Shown here in pieces: positions 9,805-21,556 of a stretch of DNA of 64,000 nucleotides. The DNA comes from Rhynchopus sp. YZ270_cl-10. Its lineage: Eukaryota; Euglenozoa; Diplonemea; Diplonemida; Diplonemidae. The stretch covers positions 1,647,384 through 1,711,383 of the forward strand of contig OZ037851.1 of the NCBI GenBank assembly GCA_964035575.1, read 5' to 3'. Within the stretch, counting starts at the first letter, position 1; each line of letters opens with the position of its first letter. The notes beneath the pieces were generated by a model. That model made no database searches. It was not told the origin of the DNA and was given only the letters and a program-made list of their open reading frames with translations. The position numbers were made by a program, and so were the translations under genes.

Positions 9805-10794
9805 ACTGATAGGTGACGCAAGTCCCTGTTAAGGTTCTTGCGCAAGTGAGAACCATATTTCACCCTTTCCCCTTTTCCCCATCTTTCATTGTTGCACCTT
9901 TGGTGATGTGATTGGAAATCGGAAGAAAGGCGACCTGTTTTTGTGATATCAAATCTCTGAATTGTCGTTCACTATTTTTGTTTCGGTTTTTCTTTGCAAC
10001 AGCACCAAGTCGCCAGACATGGCGATTGCGCTGCAACATCAACATTTTCGATAAAAAATAACTTTTACAACATCCCCTCCCGAGGCAACGCTGCGATACG
10101 CCTTTGAGCGAAGATGTGGTGGTCCCCTCACCCCTTTTTTCCTTTTTCCAGTGCCCACGTCCCAGGCGTTTGCACTGCTTTTCTGCGCCCGTATGATGAT
10201 GTTCGTGCGACCGTATTTTTTCATTTGCCTTTTATGTGTGTTCCTGGATCCTATGCCAGGGACACACCACGCCCCCCCGCACCCTATGTTCAGAGAAAAG
10301 CAGTACCAGCAGCTTTTATGATTTTTTTTTACCTTTTTTTTTTCAAGCATTTTCCTGTTCACACCAAACTACTACTGTCATTTTTTATAGAAATGTCTAA
10401 GTCCCAGGGAGGCTTACGATCTTATCAACTTTTGTCTCTTTCTTTTGGATTTTTTTTTGGAAGTTCACGTTTTCGTTGTGATACAAGTTTCAGCCCTTAC
10501 AGATAGCATGAGGATATTTCCACGGGCACACGCAAAGACCCCTCCTGCCTGCAATGTTTGCGACTCACATTTAAACTGTACAAACAAAGGCATCAGGGAG
10601 TGCAGTGGCTACAATATTCTCTCTCTGGGCATTCCTTCGAAAAACGTCGCTTTTTTTTTTCTTTTCTGCACTGCTCCTTTGCCCCATTTGAGTCAACGTC
10701 GTATCCTTGATACAATACCATCGGCACTACCCCGCTCCTTATTTACACCATACCCTCCCCTCCCTGCCCCACCCCCTGCCCCATCCACACCTTC
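9805..10794. other. Intergenic region without recognised features
   Basis: About 1 kb of AT-rich sequence with T runs. The last 80 bases before 10796 turn into a strong C/T tract (CCTCCCCTCCCTGCCCCACC), the likely trans-splice signal of the next gene. I see no RNA gene or repeat. Confidence 0.5.
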
Positions 10795-10805
10795 AGCAAA
10801 ACGGG

Positions 10806-13334
10806 ATGCATGAAAATGCGTACTTTGTGTGGTTCTGCCGTGCCTTTTTGGTCAGCTTTGCGAGTACAGTTGTTGCAGTCTTGATAGCAGTTGCGGACGC
10901 TTCGCCAGGGGCACTTGGGTTCTCAGTACGCGGTGCGCCTGTCATCTGGGTGAGTCTTGCCTTTCCGCTATGCGGGGTGACCCTGTTGCGCTACATACGT
11001 GAGGTGCGCCGGCATGACCTCTGCTTGGAAGCTGCTGTGTCGCTGATGTCCTCTTTGCAAAGTCTCTACAACCAGGCACACGACATGCCTTTGCTGACCC
11101 CAAGCATGTCCGCACCGGCCTATGTTGAGACAGTTGCTGCAGAGATCCTGAAGTCTGCCAGCACACTGAAGGCACCTCGCCTTGAGGCAGTGCCAAGCAC
11201 GCATGGGGAGGCAGAGTACTTCAAGAAGCACGCAACGTTGAACCCAGTGGATTTACTGCTGAATGTGTTTGAGGCGAGGCTGGCGGCGCTGTCGGGGAGG
11301 GGTGTGTTGTGTGGCGTGCTGCTGGAGGTGCGGCGGAGCTACTTTCTTGTGCTGCGTTGCCATCTTGGGAAGGAGCTGAGCAAGAAGACGTTCATGTACA
11401 ACACAACGTTCCGCCCTCAGCCGCACCGCTACCTGCTGCTGTGCCTTGTGGTGCTCTTCTGTGGCAGTCTTGTCTCGCCCATCCTGCACACCGCAGCACT
11501 CACCCGTGTCGGCGCTGTCGGTGTCACCGCCCTCATCGCCTTTGCCTGGGGTGCCTTTGCTGAGTTCCAGACACTCCGCTTCGTGAAGAACGGCAGCGCC
11601 GAGAGGAACGTCTTTTCGTACACAGCGTTGACCCCTTTGCCGCCTCGTGATGCAGTAGACCATCCACAGACGAGAACACCTGCACCACCCACATCACCCT
11701 ACACAGCCCTGCCTGCACCCCCTACACCAGCACCCACACCAAAGGTGCCGCCCAGAAGGGTGCGTTCTGGGGACGGTGCCAGGCCGCTGTCCCCAGAGGT
11801 GGTGCGTATGGTGGAGGGGCTCGCACCGCGCAACCCGCTGGTTGTGCAGCAACGTGAGTGCAGTGTGCAGACAGATGCATCGCGTGTGTCGGTGTCGGTG
11901 CCCAAGGATGAGTACTACGTCGAGGACAAAGGTACGTCCACGTTCAACTTCGACTTCTCCGACGCCGAAGGTGCAACAGTGCGTGAGGCGAGCGTCTCAG
12001 CGGAGATGCAATTCAGCCACGCCGCCGAGACAAGCATCGTGAACGACCAGCAGGAGGAGATTCTGTCCAGCTCGGGCTCAATGTACTACCTCGCAGTGGC
12101 GCGCATCGCAGGCATGTGGTGCCAGGGTGGCAGCGGCTTCAGCTGCAAAATCTCCGCCAACGGGACCTTCGAAGCTGGCAACGAGACCGGAGAAGTGCAC
12201 GTGGTGTCGACCGTGCACAGCAGGGACATGCAGTACAGTGTGCATCTTGAGACGACGGTCATCCATATCGCCTCGCTGGGGGCGGGTGGCGACGTCCTGA
12301 ACGTCGACATCTTGGATACGAACAGCAGCTACGGGACGTCGATTGTGTTGCACAGAGCGCTCTCGCCTCCTCGAGTGCGGCAAGGGCATGTGTCGCCGTC
12401 ACCCACCAGAGTACGCATAGCGGAGGATGCAGCAAAGGTGTCGGGGCGGAAGAAGCAGAAGAAGCGCAGTGACGCCAGCAACGTCTCCAAACGTCTCCGC
12501 CTCTCCCCAGAGCAGCAGCAGCAGCAGCAGGCCCTGTCCCCTGTGCGTACCAGTGTGTTCGGTACTACGCCAACGAGAGAAGCGTCCCTGCCTTTTGGTG
12601 GTGCCGACCCGATCATATCCTTCCTCCCTGTGGAGGAGGCAGAGGTGGTGGAGCAGGTAGTGGAGGTCGATGAGCCTATGCGGGTCGCGTCACCTCCCGC
12701 GTCACGTCCGAACCCGTACCCCTACCCGAAGGTCGCACGACCCAAATCAGAGCCGCAACTTTTGCCGCAAAAGGTCGTGCTTCCGACACCAGCAGCAGCT
12801 TCACCACCACCGGCAGCAGTAGCAGCAGCAGCAGCAGCATCCCCAACACCTTCCTGGGCATCCCCCAAAGCGAGTAGTACTGCAGCGTCCCCACCACGGA
12901 GCGTGCGCGGTGCACAGGACACCCATCCCCTCATGCATGAAAACGTATCCCCTGATGTGCCTGCGGCTGCAGTGAACGTCGACCCTGACATGCACCTGTC
13001 GCCAGCGAGGACGGAGGCGACGAGCTACGAGGACACTTCTGCGTGCAGTGTTGTGCTGCAGGCTGTGCAGGAGGAGACGGTGCCCGCCAGGCCGGATGCA
13101 AAGCTCCGATTAAGTGTGCTGCGCACAGACGACGCGATCGTGGGTGTGCAAGGCATCATCGGGTCCGAAGGTGTCACACCAGACTTCAGCGATTACTTCA
13201 TAGGCGACGACTCGCCTGCGAAGTCGGTCGCAACGAACGACGACACCCTCGCCGGGCTGCTGGACACACGCACGCAACAGGGTGGGAGCGATCCTTTTGA
13301 AGAACCCTACGTGACACATCCCGACTATCTGTAA
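10806..13334 (+). CDS. Membrane protein with long low-complexity C-terminal half
   Basis: A single exon of 842 residues. I chose the ATG at 10806 because the C/T tract ends in CTTCAG at 10796, nine bases upstream; the frame is open further upstream but that part is Pro/His-rich leader sequence. Four hydrophobic segments are visible, about residues 6-28, 43-60, 207-227 and 236-254, in two hairpins with a soluble loop of about 145 residues between them. After residue 290 the protein is Pro/Ala/Ser-rich. It is broken by a compact segment of about 150 residues around 370-520 rich in alternating hydrophobics (MYYLAVARIAGMWC), probably a beta domain. It also has a short poly-Gln and a poly-Ala run. 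I do not recognise a family. Confidence 0.6.
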   Translation: MHENAYFVWFCRAFLVSFASTVVAVLIAVADASPGALGFSVRGAPVIWVSLAFPLCGVTLLRYIREVRRHDLCLEAAVSLMSSLQSLYNQAHDMPLLTPSMSAPAYVETVAAEILKSASTLKAPRLEAVPSTHGEAEYFKKHATLNPVDLLLNVFEARLAALSGRGVLCGVLLEVRRSYFLVLRCHLGKELSKKTFMYNTTFRPQPHRYLLLCLVVLFCGSLVSPILHTAALTRVGAVGVTALIAFAWGAFAEFQTLRFVKNGSAERNVFSYTALTPLPPRDAVDHPQTRTPAPPTSPYTALPAPPTPAPTPKVPPRRVRSGDGARPLSPEVVRMVEGLAPRNPLVVQQRECSVQTDASRVSVSVPKDEYYVEDKGTSTFNFDFSDAEGATVREASVSAEMQFSHAAETSIVNDQQEEILSSSGSMYYLAVARIAGMWCQGGSGFSCKISANGTFEAGNETGEVHVVSTVHSRDMQYSVHLETTVIHIASLGAGGDVLNVDILDTNSSYGTSIVLHRALSPPRVRQGHVSPSPTRVRIAEDAAKVSGRKKQKKRSDASNVSKRLRLSPEQQQQQQALSPVRTSVFGTTPTREASLPFGGADPIISFLPVEEAEVVEQVVEVDEPMRVASPPASRPNPYPYPKVARPKSEPQLLPQKVVLPTPAAASPPPAAVAAAAAASPTPSWASPKASSTAASPPRSVRGAQDTHPLMHENVSPDVPAAAVNVDPDMHLSPARTEATSYEDTSACSVVLQAVQEETVPARPDAKLRLSVLRTDDAIVGVQGIIGSEGVTPDFSDYFIGDDSPAKSVATNDDTLAGLLDTRTQQGGSDPFEEPYVTHPDYL

Positions 13335-13508
13335 GTAGAAACCCCTACCTACATTTAGTTCGACCGCGAGACGTTTATGAACCATTCGCGAACACTAGTG
13401 GTTGTTCGACTTATAATATTTTTGTAGTAGAAATGTAGAAAGTGTAAAAGCATCTCCCTCTTTGTTCTTTTCATTCCACCCCCAAGCCCCAACACACACT
13501 AAACCCGC

Positions 13509-13510
13509 AG
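13509..13510 (+). other. Inferred trans-splice acceptor
   Basis: The T/C-rich stretch ending AAACCCGCAG lies 10 bases before the ATG at 13521 and 175 bases after the previous stop. The very short leader supports the choice of start. Confidence 0.4.
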
Positions 13511-13520
13511 GAGGTGAACA

Positions 13521-16403
13521 ATGGAAGAGGCACCGGCGCCAGGGTCGCTGCCTCCAGCTACTGCACCTGCACCGTTGATCCCTTTGGCTAATGGCCATGC
13601 GAGCCAAGCAAGCCAGAGCCAGAGCAAGGAGCCTGTGTACACAGATGTGTACAGCATGTGGCTAAATGCGTGCATGGGCAGTCGCACGTCGTCTGCAGTG
13701 CCGCATGCGACGTTGTCACCTTCGAAGGCTCCGTCACCGTCCCCCGTGCTCCCTATGTCTCCAGCGGCACAGTACACGTCTCCTGAGGCTGCGCCGTCGG
13801 TACCACAGCCACAGCCACAGGCCCAGGTACAAGCCCAAGCAGCCGTCCGCAACAACTTCAGCAACGAGCTGCACGCCTCGGAGGACATGCTCAACACCAC
13901 GCTGGAGGTCGCAGAGTCCGCACGTCGCGAGGCAGAGGCCCTCCTCACACGTCTGCACAAGCGTGGTGCCGGCAGTGGCGACGCCGTCGTCGACACTGCG
14001 CCCGTGCTCTCCCCACCACCACGCCACAGCCCGCCCTACGAAAGTGTCAGCACCAACGCGTCCTACGTTGTGCCCGCAGCACCGCCACCGCTTGCACCAC
14101 CAGTGCCACAAGCCACGTCACCGCCACGTGCTGTCGCAGTGCCGCTGTCCATGCCGTCGCCCGATGTGCGTGCAGCCACACCCGATGCACTGATGATGGC
14201 ACGGCACTACGAGCACAGACCCATCCAGTCCCCACCCTTGAGCCGCCCTGTGCACGACCCTAGGGAGACAAGGCCTGTGGACGTGACTGCCGTTCGGGAG
14301 TCGCCTGTGCCATGTGATTCGCAGCCACGTGGCGGTGCTGGGGGTGGTGGTGTGTCCGTGTTGAAGCAGCCGCTGCAGTCGCCAGCCCCTGAGCGGGAGA
14401 GGCGCCTCAGTGCAGCAGCAGGGACGCTGCAGTCGCCAGGTGTGGATCAGAGTGCTGTGTCTGTGCCTGCTGTTGCCCCGGTGCCTGTCGTGCCTTTGGT
14501 CGCTGCGACCACAACCCTCGCAGCGCCAGCTCCAGTGGCCCCGACGGCACTACCTTTACCTTCAGTAGCTTCTGTGCCTGCTCCCACTCCTGCAGTGGCG
14601 GTGCCTCCGGTGCCTGCAGTACCTTCAGTTCCCGTCCCCGCTGTGGCCGCAATGCCTGTGCCCGCCCCTGCAGCACCCCCCGTCTCAGCAGTGCCTGCCC
14701 CAGCAGCTCTAGTGGCCGCAACGCCGGTAGCAGCCCCAGCACCCCCAGTGCCTACCGTGCCCCCACCAGCGTGGGGTGACGTCGCCAAGCCACCTGTGTT
14801 CCCTATGTCGCTGCCCTCACCCCAGCAGAAGGCTCCCTCCCTGCCCACCGCCTCGCCAGTGTCGTCTGTCGCGTGGCGTCCTGCAGACCCTCCTACGCAG
14901 CTCCCAAGCAACTCCGCTCCTGCTTCTGTGGTGCTGTCGCCACAGGCCAGGGGCGAGGTCCCTGCCCTTCCAGTTGTGGAGGAGACGCTCCCCACGCAGG
15001 CGTCGCCGCAAGCACTCTTCGACGATGTGCATTCGCTCAGCTCACTCCCGCCTCCAGAAGCCTTTCGGTCGCACTACGCACAGGAGGAGCAGATCCCTGC
15101 TAGTCTTCCTGCGAGACTCCCTACACCGGTGGAGACAGTGCTAGGACCAACACCATTGGAGATGGACGGAAACAGGGCAGAAGAGGCACGGCAACGAGTG
15201 GAGGATGCGATAGCACGACAGCAGGAGGCGGAGCAGCTGATAGCAGAGCAGCGTGCAGAGCGAGAAGCGGAGGCTGCGAGCATGCGTGCGCGGGAGGAGG
15301 AGAGGATGAGTGCGCAGCGTGAGAAGGACGCAGCAGCAGCCACAGAAGCGGCTCGGGTGGCAGCAGAAGAGCAAGCGCGGAGCCTCTCCGATGCAGACGA
15401 GGTCGTGCGGCTGCGTGCACTGCTGCAGCTCAAGACGGCGCGTGAGGAGGCAGAGGCTGCGTCCGCCATACACGACGCTGTGCAGCAGCGCATGGCGTCG
15501 CTGAACCTCCTGCAGCGTGCTGATGTTCATGTTCCCACGCAGGTGCTCACCTCGCATGAGAACACGCTCCCCCCTATGCACAAAACCTCGACCACCTCGC
15601 AAGCCGTGCAGTCCTCCCCCCTCCAGCAGTCGCAAGGCATCCAGGTCGACTTCACTGCCATGACACCGTCGCCCTACAGAGACCCTGCCGTCGCGCTTGA
15701 GTACACACCTGCCACGCCTGCGTCCCCGCACACACCGCAGTCGTGGAGCAGCCAGGTCCTCGGGATGGGCCAGGTGCAAGGTGTAGGTGTGCACATCGCA
15801 GACAGAATGCAGCCACAAGAGCGCCAACAGAGTCTTAGCCCGACACCCAACCCCAGGCACAGAGCGCCCGTCCCCACGTCTGCCGTACCCTCGCCTACAG
15901 CAGGGTTCAGGCCGAAGCCCTATGCACCACTTGGGTTGGGCCTGGACGCCCTTGCACAGGAGAACCTGGCACTCGCAGCGAAACTGAGGAAACCACATGT
16001 GCCTCGTCTCTCGAAGCAGGCCAGGGCAGGTGCAGGTGGTGCCACTGCGACAGCGTCACCCATACGACGCCGGGCAGGGTCCTCAGGTCCTGCACGTGCG
16101 GCGCATCCTGTGATGGCCACAAAGTCGCGTACGTTCTTGGTATGCTAAAAACTAAATGATACTTGAAAAGGATAAATGAACTACACCTGCACAGGTCACC
16201 GAGGCTTTAACACCAAGGACAAAGACACCACCACCGACGCAAAGACGGAACTCAAACCATGTCCCCAAAACAATTGAGGTATGTTCGAGAGTGTGGGACA
16301 TGCTTATACATCCTGGGTACAGGGTATTCTCGATATAAACACATACTTATCTCAACAGACTGTGTATTCCACCGATTCTCGGATGCATTCACACCGCATG
16401 TGA
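13521..16403 (+). CDS. Pro/Ala-rich low-complexity protein with a coiled coil
   Basis: The first exon is open from 13521 to a stop at 16148, but that stop lies inside a GTATGC intron-like segment. The best model splices 13521-16139, 16195-16278 and 16359-16403 (introns GTATGC to TGCACAG and GTATGT to TCAACAG, both phase 0), giving about 915 residues. Most of the protein is disordered, with repeated Val-Pro-Ala and Pro-Ser runs. A highly charged Ala/Glu/Arg helix at about 547-650 is probably a coiled coil. A second reading of the last exon would end MADAASLQEAAKKIKAV... at 16480, so the C-terminus is uncertain. The protein is not recognised. It resembles its upstream neighbour in size and composition only. 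Confidence 0.55.
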
Positions 16404-16837
16404 AGACCATGGCAGACGCAGCGAGCCTTCAAGAAGCTGCGAAGAAAATCAAGGCAGTGAGAAGGGTGAAAGAACGATAGCAATAAAAAAACAAGAAAGC
16501 AATGTGCGTGTCGCACCAAACTGTTTGTGTTTAGAGTATTTTTTATTATGTTGTTTTCCTTTTGGCCGGAGGTAACCCCTACCTCCTCCTGCTGTTTTAA
16601 ACGTACAAAAAAGGATTAAAATCGCGCCCCTCCCCTCATCCTAGATCCATGATAAAAAGAGATTTTCTTAATTTTCCCCCTTTCACCACCTTCCCTCACC
16701 TTCTCCACCTCCACCTCATCCCAAGCCACAACACCACAACACCACAGAGGGTTGAAGTATCCCCTCCCCTCCCTTTAACCCCGCACCCCTGCACCCCTGC
16801 ACCCACTACCTTTGGTAGGTGGGAGTTCATTTGGAAG
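16404..16837. other. Intergenic region
   Basis: It holds a possible alternative last exon of the upstream gene (to 16480), then an AT-rich 3' region, and from about 16675 a C/T- and CA-rich stretch leading to the next start. Nothing else is recognised. Confidence 0.4.
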
Positions 16838-18738
16838 ATGTCGGCGGACCATGCAGTCGTGCAGTCAGTGCTGGACACCATGCGACGGAAGAGCGCGGGG
16901 GCGCCGCTCGCCATTGCTGGCAAAGAAGAGGTATGTCTTGTTGCAAGGGCATGGGGCTGAGGTCTTACCTTGGCGACTTAACAGCGTCAGCTTGCGAGAG
17001 GTGGCGGTGCGTTGTCAACTTTACTTTGTTAACGCGCAGCTGATGCTGTGCAATGATTGTGATGGTGAAGGTGACGAAGCACGAGAGGCTTAGGTTTATC
17101 TCATTCTTTGTTTTTCACAGCATGCTTGATGTGTGTGTACGAGAGGCGGATGTTCATCTTGTGGGTTTTGTTTTGTTATTATTCACCCTTTTCTTCTCAC
17201 AGCCTGAAATTGCACCCACCGCAATCGTCCTGTACGGAGCTCATGGAAAAACGCTGAATTTCTGTCCGGAAGAGCTGAGAAAGGTATGCTTTTTTTGTTC
17301 GATTTTTTTTTTAAATGACATTTTTTTTTGTTTTGTTTTACAGCCCCCGGAGAATTTTGAAGGCAACCAGAAGCTTTTGGATCAATGGGACAAACAGGTT
17401 CCTGTGTACATGGGGAAGGCTCAGAGGGAGACTGCGTTTCAGCGGATGAGTTTGGACCAGATCCGGACTATCATGGAGCGGTCGGTAGTGCAGAGGCTTA
17501 AGAAGCGTGATGAGGATCGGAAGAAGCGAAATCGGGGCAAGAAGCAGCAGCAGATGGCGACGGAGTGCGTGATGCTTCGCAACATGGTGGACCGGGGGCA
17601 GCTGAGCGAGGAGATCAAGGAGGACATCATCTCCGAGATGGACCGCTTTGGCAGTGTGCTGCGGGCGACGGCTTATGAGGTGGAGGACCCAGAGTGTCCG
17701 AAGGAGGAGGCTGTGCGCATATTTATCCAGTTTGCGACGAAGAAGGAGGCACTCAACGCACACGAGAAAATGCACATGCGTGTCTTTGATGGACGCTACG
17801 TCGCTTGCTCCTTCTTTCCCCCACAACGCTGGAACGCAGGTGACCTAAAGCCTGACCCAGCTACCGAGCAGCGTTTGCCACCCAAATGCAGGGAGCCTGT
17901 GTCTGCAGAGGACCTTGCACAGCCGGCAGCACCAGGCGTGGCAGCGGTAGAAGCAGACCCCTCAGCGGAAGCGACGCAAGCACCACAAGCCACATCCCGA
18001 CCTGCAGACCTCACCCTGCCCGAGAAGCGCCTCCCGCCCTTCGTGCAGGCGCTCATAGACGTGCTCGCCGCTGCCGCAGAGGGCACAGACATATCAGAAG
18101 AGATGATCAGCAAGGCAGACCCCGTCTACCGCAAACGCCAGAACGAAAAGCGAAAAGAGCAAGACGCTGAGGCGTCGCGTGTGCTCTCGAAGGTATGGGG
18201 GTTGTGTTGGCTTGTGAAGTGAAAAAGACGGCTAACCCACTTCGTGTACATTTGTGCTGTACGGAAACGTGTGATTGAAGTGTTTCAGGTTCAGCTATTT
18301 TTTTTTGGAATCGGTGGGTCGTCATATTGCAGAGCATCCGGTGTTCCTTGTGATTACAGAGAGCAAAACCTAAATTAATGCGGGAAATTATACCACAAAA
18401 AACACAACACAACACAACACAGGAAGAAGGAGAACGAAAATTCCGCGAGGCTATGGAGCTGGCGGCACTCATGGTATGACACCCCACTCACCTCACCACC
18501 CCCACCCCACCCTATCATTTGGTTATGTGTCTGGGTTTCTTTATCCAAACGTCGAGTGGATGCGTAATAATTTTTGAAGCGTCTTCGCCCACGAGAGCAC
18601 TGTCTTGCCACTCTTACAATTATTTGTCAAACCCCCCACTCCCCACCCTCCCTACCCTCCTTCTCACAGAGCGCGGAACTGGAGGTGTCTCGCCCGCCAC
18701 CTGTTGTGGTCACTGCCGATGTCGATGGCCTGGACTAA
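16838..18738 (+). CDS. SPF45/RBM17-like splicing factor with a U2AF-homology motif
   Basis: Five exons (16838-16930, 17203-17283, 17344-18192, 18423-18473, 18670-18738), all phase 0, give 380 residues. The donors are GTATGT, GTATGC, GTATGG and GTATGA. Residues about 131-223 form an RRM-type U2AF-homology motif: it starts CVMLRNMVD, has the core EAVRIFIQF, almost the EAVRIFLEF of SPF45, and shows the R-x-F signature (RVF, in MHMRVFDGRYVAC) that defines UHMs and binds tryptophan-bearing ligands. An acidic helix (SEEIKEDI) fits too. A basic helix KRDEDRKKRNRGKK comes before it. Known role: 3' splice-site choice through contacts with SF1, U2AF65 and SF3b155. The G-patch of animal SPF45 is not visible. 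PUF60-type UHM is the alternative. Confidence 0.75.
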
Positions 18739-19742
18739 TGCCGCCACCACGAGCACGGCTACCTGTTGTGTGGCAGCTTCTGGCATGATGTTCTCGCTTG
18801 CAGCGTCGCTAGCTAAGTCTAAGGGTAAGGGGGGAAGGGGGGGCTGGGTGTGTTTAAAAGCAGTGTTTGGGTAATTCCTTATTACGGAATTGGCCCAAGA
18901 CTGTGTGTGTGGTGGGTGCTTCCTTGTCTATGCTCTTCGTTTCTTAATGCCGTTTTTGTACTCTTCATGTTCTTTCTTTTGAGTACCCACTCGCGTGGCG
19001 ATTCAGCTGCGTAACACAGTGTTCACCTCAAAAACAAAGTTTGGGGTCAGAAGTTCCTATATTTTTTCTTACTAAGGTATGAGCAGGAGCCCATCTTTTT
19101 CACTTTTGGGTTATGGGGGGGGTTTCTTTTTGACATTTGGGGTTTTGTGGGGGTGTTTTGTGTGTTGAAAAAATCCGAGTTTTTTTTTTCATCTTCTGCC
19201 CCACCTGGCCCATGTGGTTGAACATGAGATTAAACTAAAAAAATGGGGATCTGGGGGAGGGGGTGTTATTCTGTTTAGTCTTCAGTTTTGGTCTTTTTTT
19301 CTTTTTTCTTTTGAAAATTTTGTTGGAATCTCTAAAGGAGGCACAGCATGATATAGGACCACCACAAGCCTTGCTACCTGCGGGTATGATCGAGAAGGAG
19401 GGACCGAAAACAAAAGTAGCCAAAAAGAAAAAAGAGCTTGCATTTCTCCCCTCTCAATGGCCGATCAGCCTTGCAAAGCAAGAATACGCTCGTCAAAATC
19501 ATATGTTACAGCTTCGCTGCATGTAGAGTCGTTTCTGAAGTTTTTTGGAAAGGAGTTTAAGTTGAGAAAATGTGCAACAGAAACCAAGCTTAGTGCAAAA
19601 AAGGACAGTCCGGTGGGCAACGTTCGCTGGAGTGTATAATGTTTTGCGAAACGTCGCGAATTCAAAAGCTTCACTTTCAACAGAATTTCCTACACACACC
19701 TCATATCCCCACCCACCCCACCCCCCTCCGTACAACGTTACA
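18739..19742. other. Intergenic region without recognised features
   Basis: About 1 kb, G/T-rich with many T runs, then CA- and C-rich from about 19680 up to the next start. The frames seen here are short and have no protein-like composition. No RNA gene is recognised. Confidence 0.5.
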
Positions 19743-21324
19743 ATGAGTGGCGATGTCGACTGCAGCAGATTCCTGAACACTCTTAAGGATGCCGAGTCAC
19801 TGCGCAGCCAGTGGCAGGGTGCGAGCTGGGAGGAGCTCAAGCAGTGTGCGCTGAGCAATGCGGAGCGTATTGTGTCTGTGGACAGGACGGAGCGGACGGA
19901 GGGGAAGAGCGCGCTTGCAAACCAGACACGCGAGTGGGTGGTGCTGCCGGACGAAGAGAAGATCCCGAGCATCAAGGGCGACCAGGGGCTGCTGCGGATG
20001 TACCAGAACTACATCGTGACGCTCACACGCCAGGTCGACGTCACCGAGTCTGCCTTCCTCAAGGTCTACAAGCTGCTCGACGCACTGCCCGACCCCGCAC
20101 AGCCCCTTGCCGCCCTGGCCGAGCAGGCACCCTGTGTCTCCAAGCTCGCAGAGGACAACGCAACCCTGCGCGAGCGTGCCGCCTCCCTCGAGCAGATCGT
20201 CGCCAGCCACCAGCAAGAGCTCTCTGAGCTGCAGAACCAGGAGGTCACTGTGAACCAACTCAAAGAAGACCTGCGTGCAGCCAAGATCGAAAGCCAAGCT
20301 GCCCTGGACAGAGCCTCTGAGGAGAGGGCTGCTGCGTGGGATGTGGAGCGCGAGGTGCTTCTCGACGAGGTGCGTGGGCGGGAGGAGAGCCTCACACGGC
20401 AGCTTGCAGCACAGGTGTCGGAGCGCACTCAGCAGCAGCAGCTCAACGATGCTGTGCAGGACGAGGTATGCCACACTTCGGAAACATTCCGCACGGAATT
20501 GCCCAAAAAAGCTTCTCTCGCCACCACCACCACCACCACCACAGCTCCTGACGATGCAAGGCCGCATGTCTGAGGTGCTCTCAGGCCAAGACATCTCCGA
20601 AAGCATGCTCAAGCAAGAGACAGAATCCTTCCACCTCCGCATCGCTGAGCTGCAGTCCGAGAACGGCCTTCTGCAGAAGAAGCTGCAAAACTCTGCACCG
20701 ATGTGCGAGCTGGAGGAAGCGAACAGCGCTGTGTCCGGGTGGGAGTCGCGGTGTGCGGGCTTCATGGCGCAGTTGGCAGCAGCCGAGCAGCAGCATGCGA
20801 GCGACGTTGAGGAGCGTGAGAAGCTTGCATCCTTGCTGCGCTTATCGAAGGACGCATGCGAAAACCTTACTGCGACAGTCGCAACACAGAAGGAGGAGCT
20901 GCGCAGTGAACGCCAGCTGGTACACCACGGGCATGCGGACACCAAGACGCCTAACGACGACCCATTCCTCCTGCGACGCGAGTTGGAGGAAAAGAACTCA
21001 TACATCCGGTCCATGCAGCAACGTGTCGAGCGGATGGAGGCAGACGAGATGCTTGCAACCAAGACACCTGCCAAGAAGCGCAGTGCGCCCATGTCCCCTC
21101 AGCACCTCGAGGGCACTCTCGTTGGGCCCACCCCCGTGGACCGCTTCGTGGCGTCGTTCACACGCTTCCTACACAACAATCGCCTCCCGCGCCTCTTCTT
21201 CGCTGTCTACTTTGTGTTCCTCCACGTCCTCCTCTTCACAACAACGTACCGCCTCACAGGCGAAATGCACAACAGCACCATCCTCCGCTATCCACACCGA
21301 TACCACGGCACAGCAAAGTTTTGA
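19743..21324 (+). CDS. Golgi CASP homologue (CUX1-type coiled-coil tail-anchored protein)
   Basis: Exons 19743-20465 and 20545-21324 (intron GTATGC to CACCACAG, phase 0) give 500 residues. The N-terminal part contains YIVTLTRQVDVTESAFLKVY followed by LPDPAQPL, which matches the CASP signature (LTKRSK..E.AFL.VYK.L.., then PDP.P.L). Long coiled coils fill the middle (about 130-240 and 260-420). The C-terminus has NNRLPRLFFAVYFVFLHVLL, a single hydrophobic helix about 25 residues from the end, preceded by Arg, just as in CASP. The family sits on Golgi membranes by its tail and acts as a tether in retrograde traffic with other golgins. Length is somewhat shorter than the roughly 680 residues of animal CASP. 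Confidence 0.85.
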
Positions 21325-21531
21325 GGGGAGCTGGGGTCCAGGGGAGAAGGTTACGCGAGAAATACAGAAAAGAAAGAAAGGGGTGAGCACTGCGTTTGCA
21401 GTTACAAAAGGCTATGACAGACGCGCCTCCCTGAGTTACCCCCCTCTTTTATTTTTCCAACATATGACTATCTAGGGTTTGCGCTCATCTCAACGCTTCT
21501 TATAAAACGATTGCAAATTACCTCTTTTTTC

Positions 21532-21533
21532 AG
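21532..21533 (+). other. Inferred trans-splice acceptor
   Basis: CCTCTTTTTTCAG ends here, 23 bases before the ATG at 21557. It is one of the clearest tract-plus-AG signals in the window. Confidence 0.5.
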
Positions 21534-21556
21534 GTTTTGGGAAAATTTCAAATACA

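Noticed and set aside
10707-10805. Longer N-terminus for the membrane protein
   Set aside because: The extra 33 residues translate the C/T tract that looks like the trans-splice signal, and an AG follows it just before the ATG at 10806.
17053-17343. Continuous open frame upstream of the third exon of the SPF45-like gene
   Set aside because: It reads through two T-rich introns; the spliced model has consensus boundaries and starts with an ATG at 16838.
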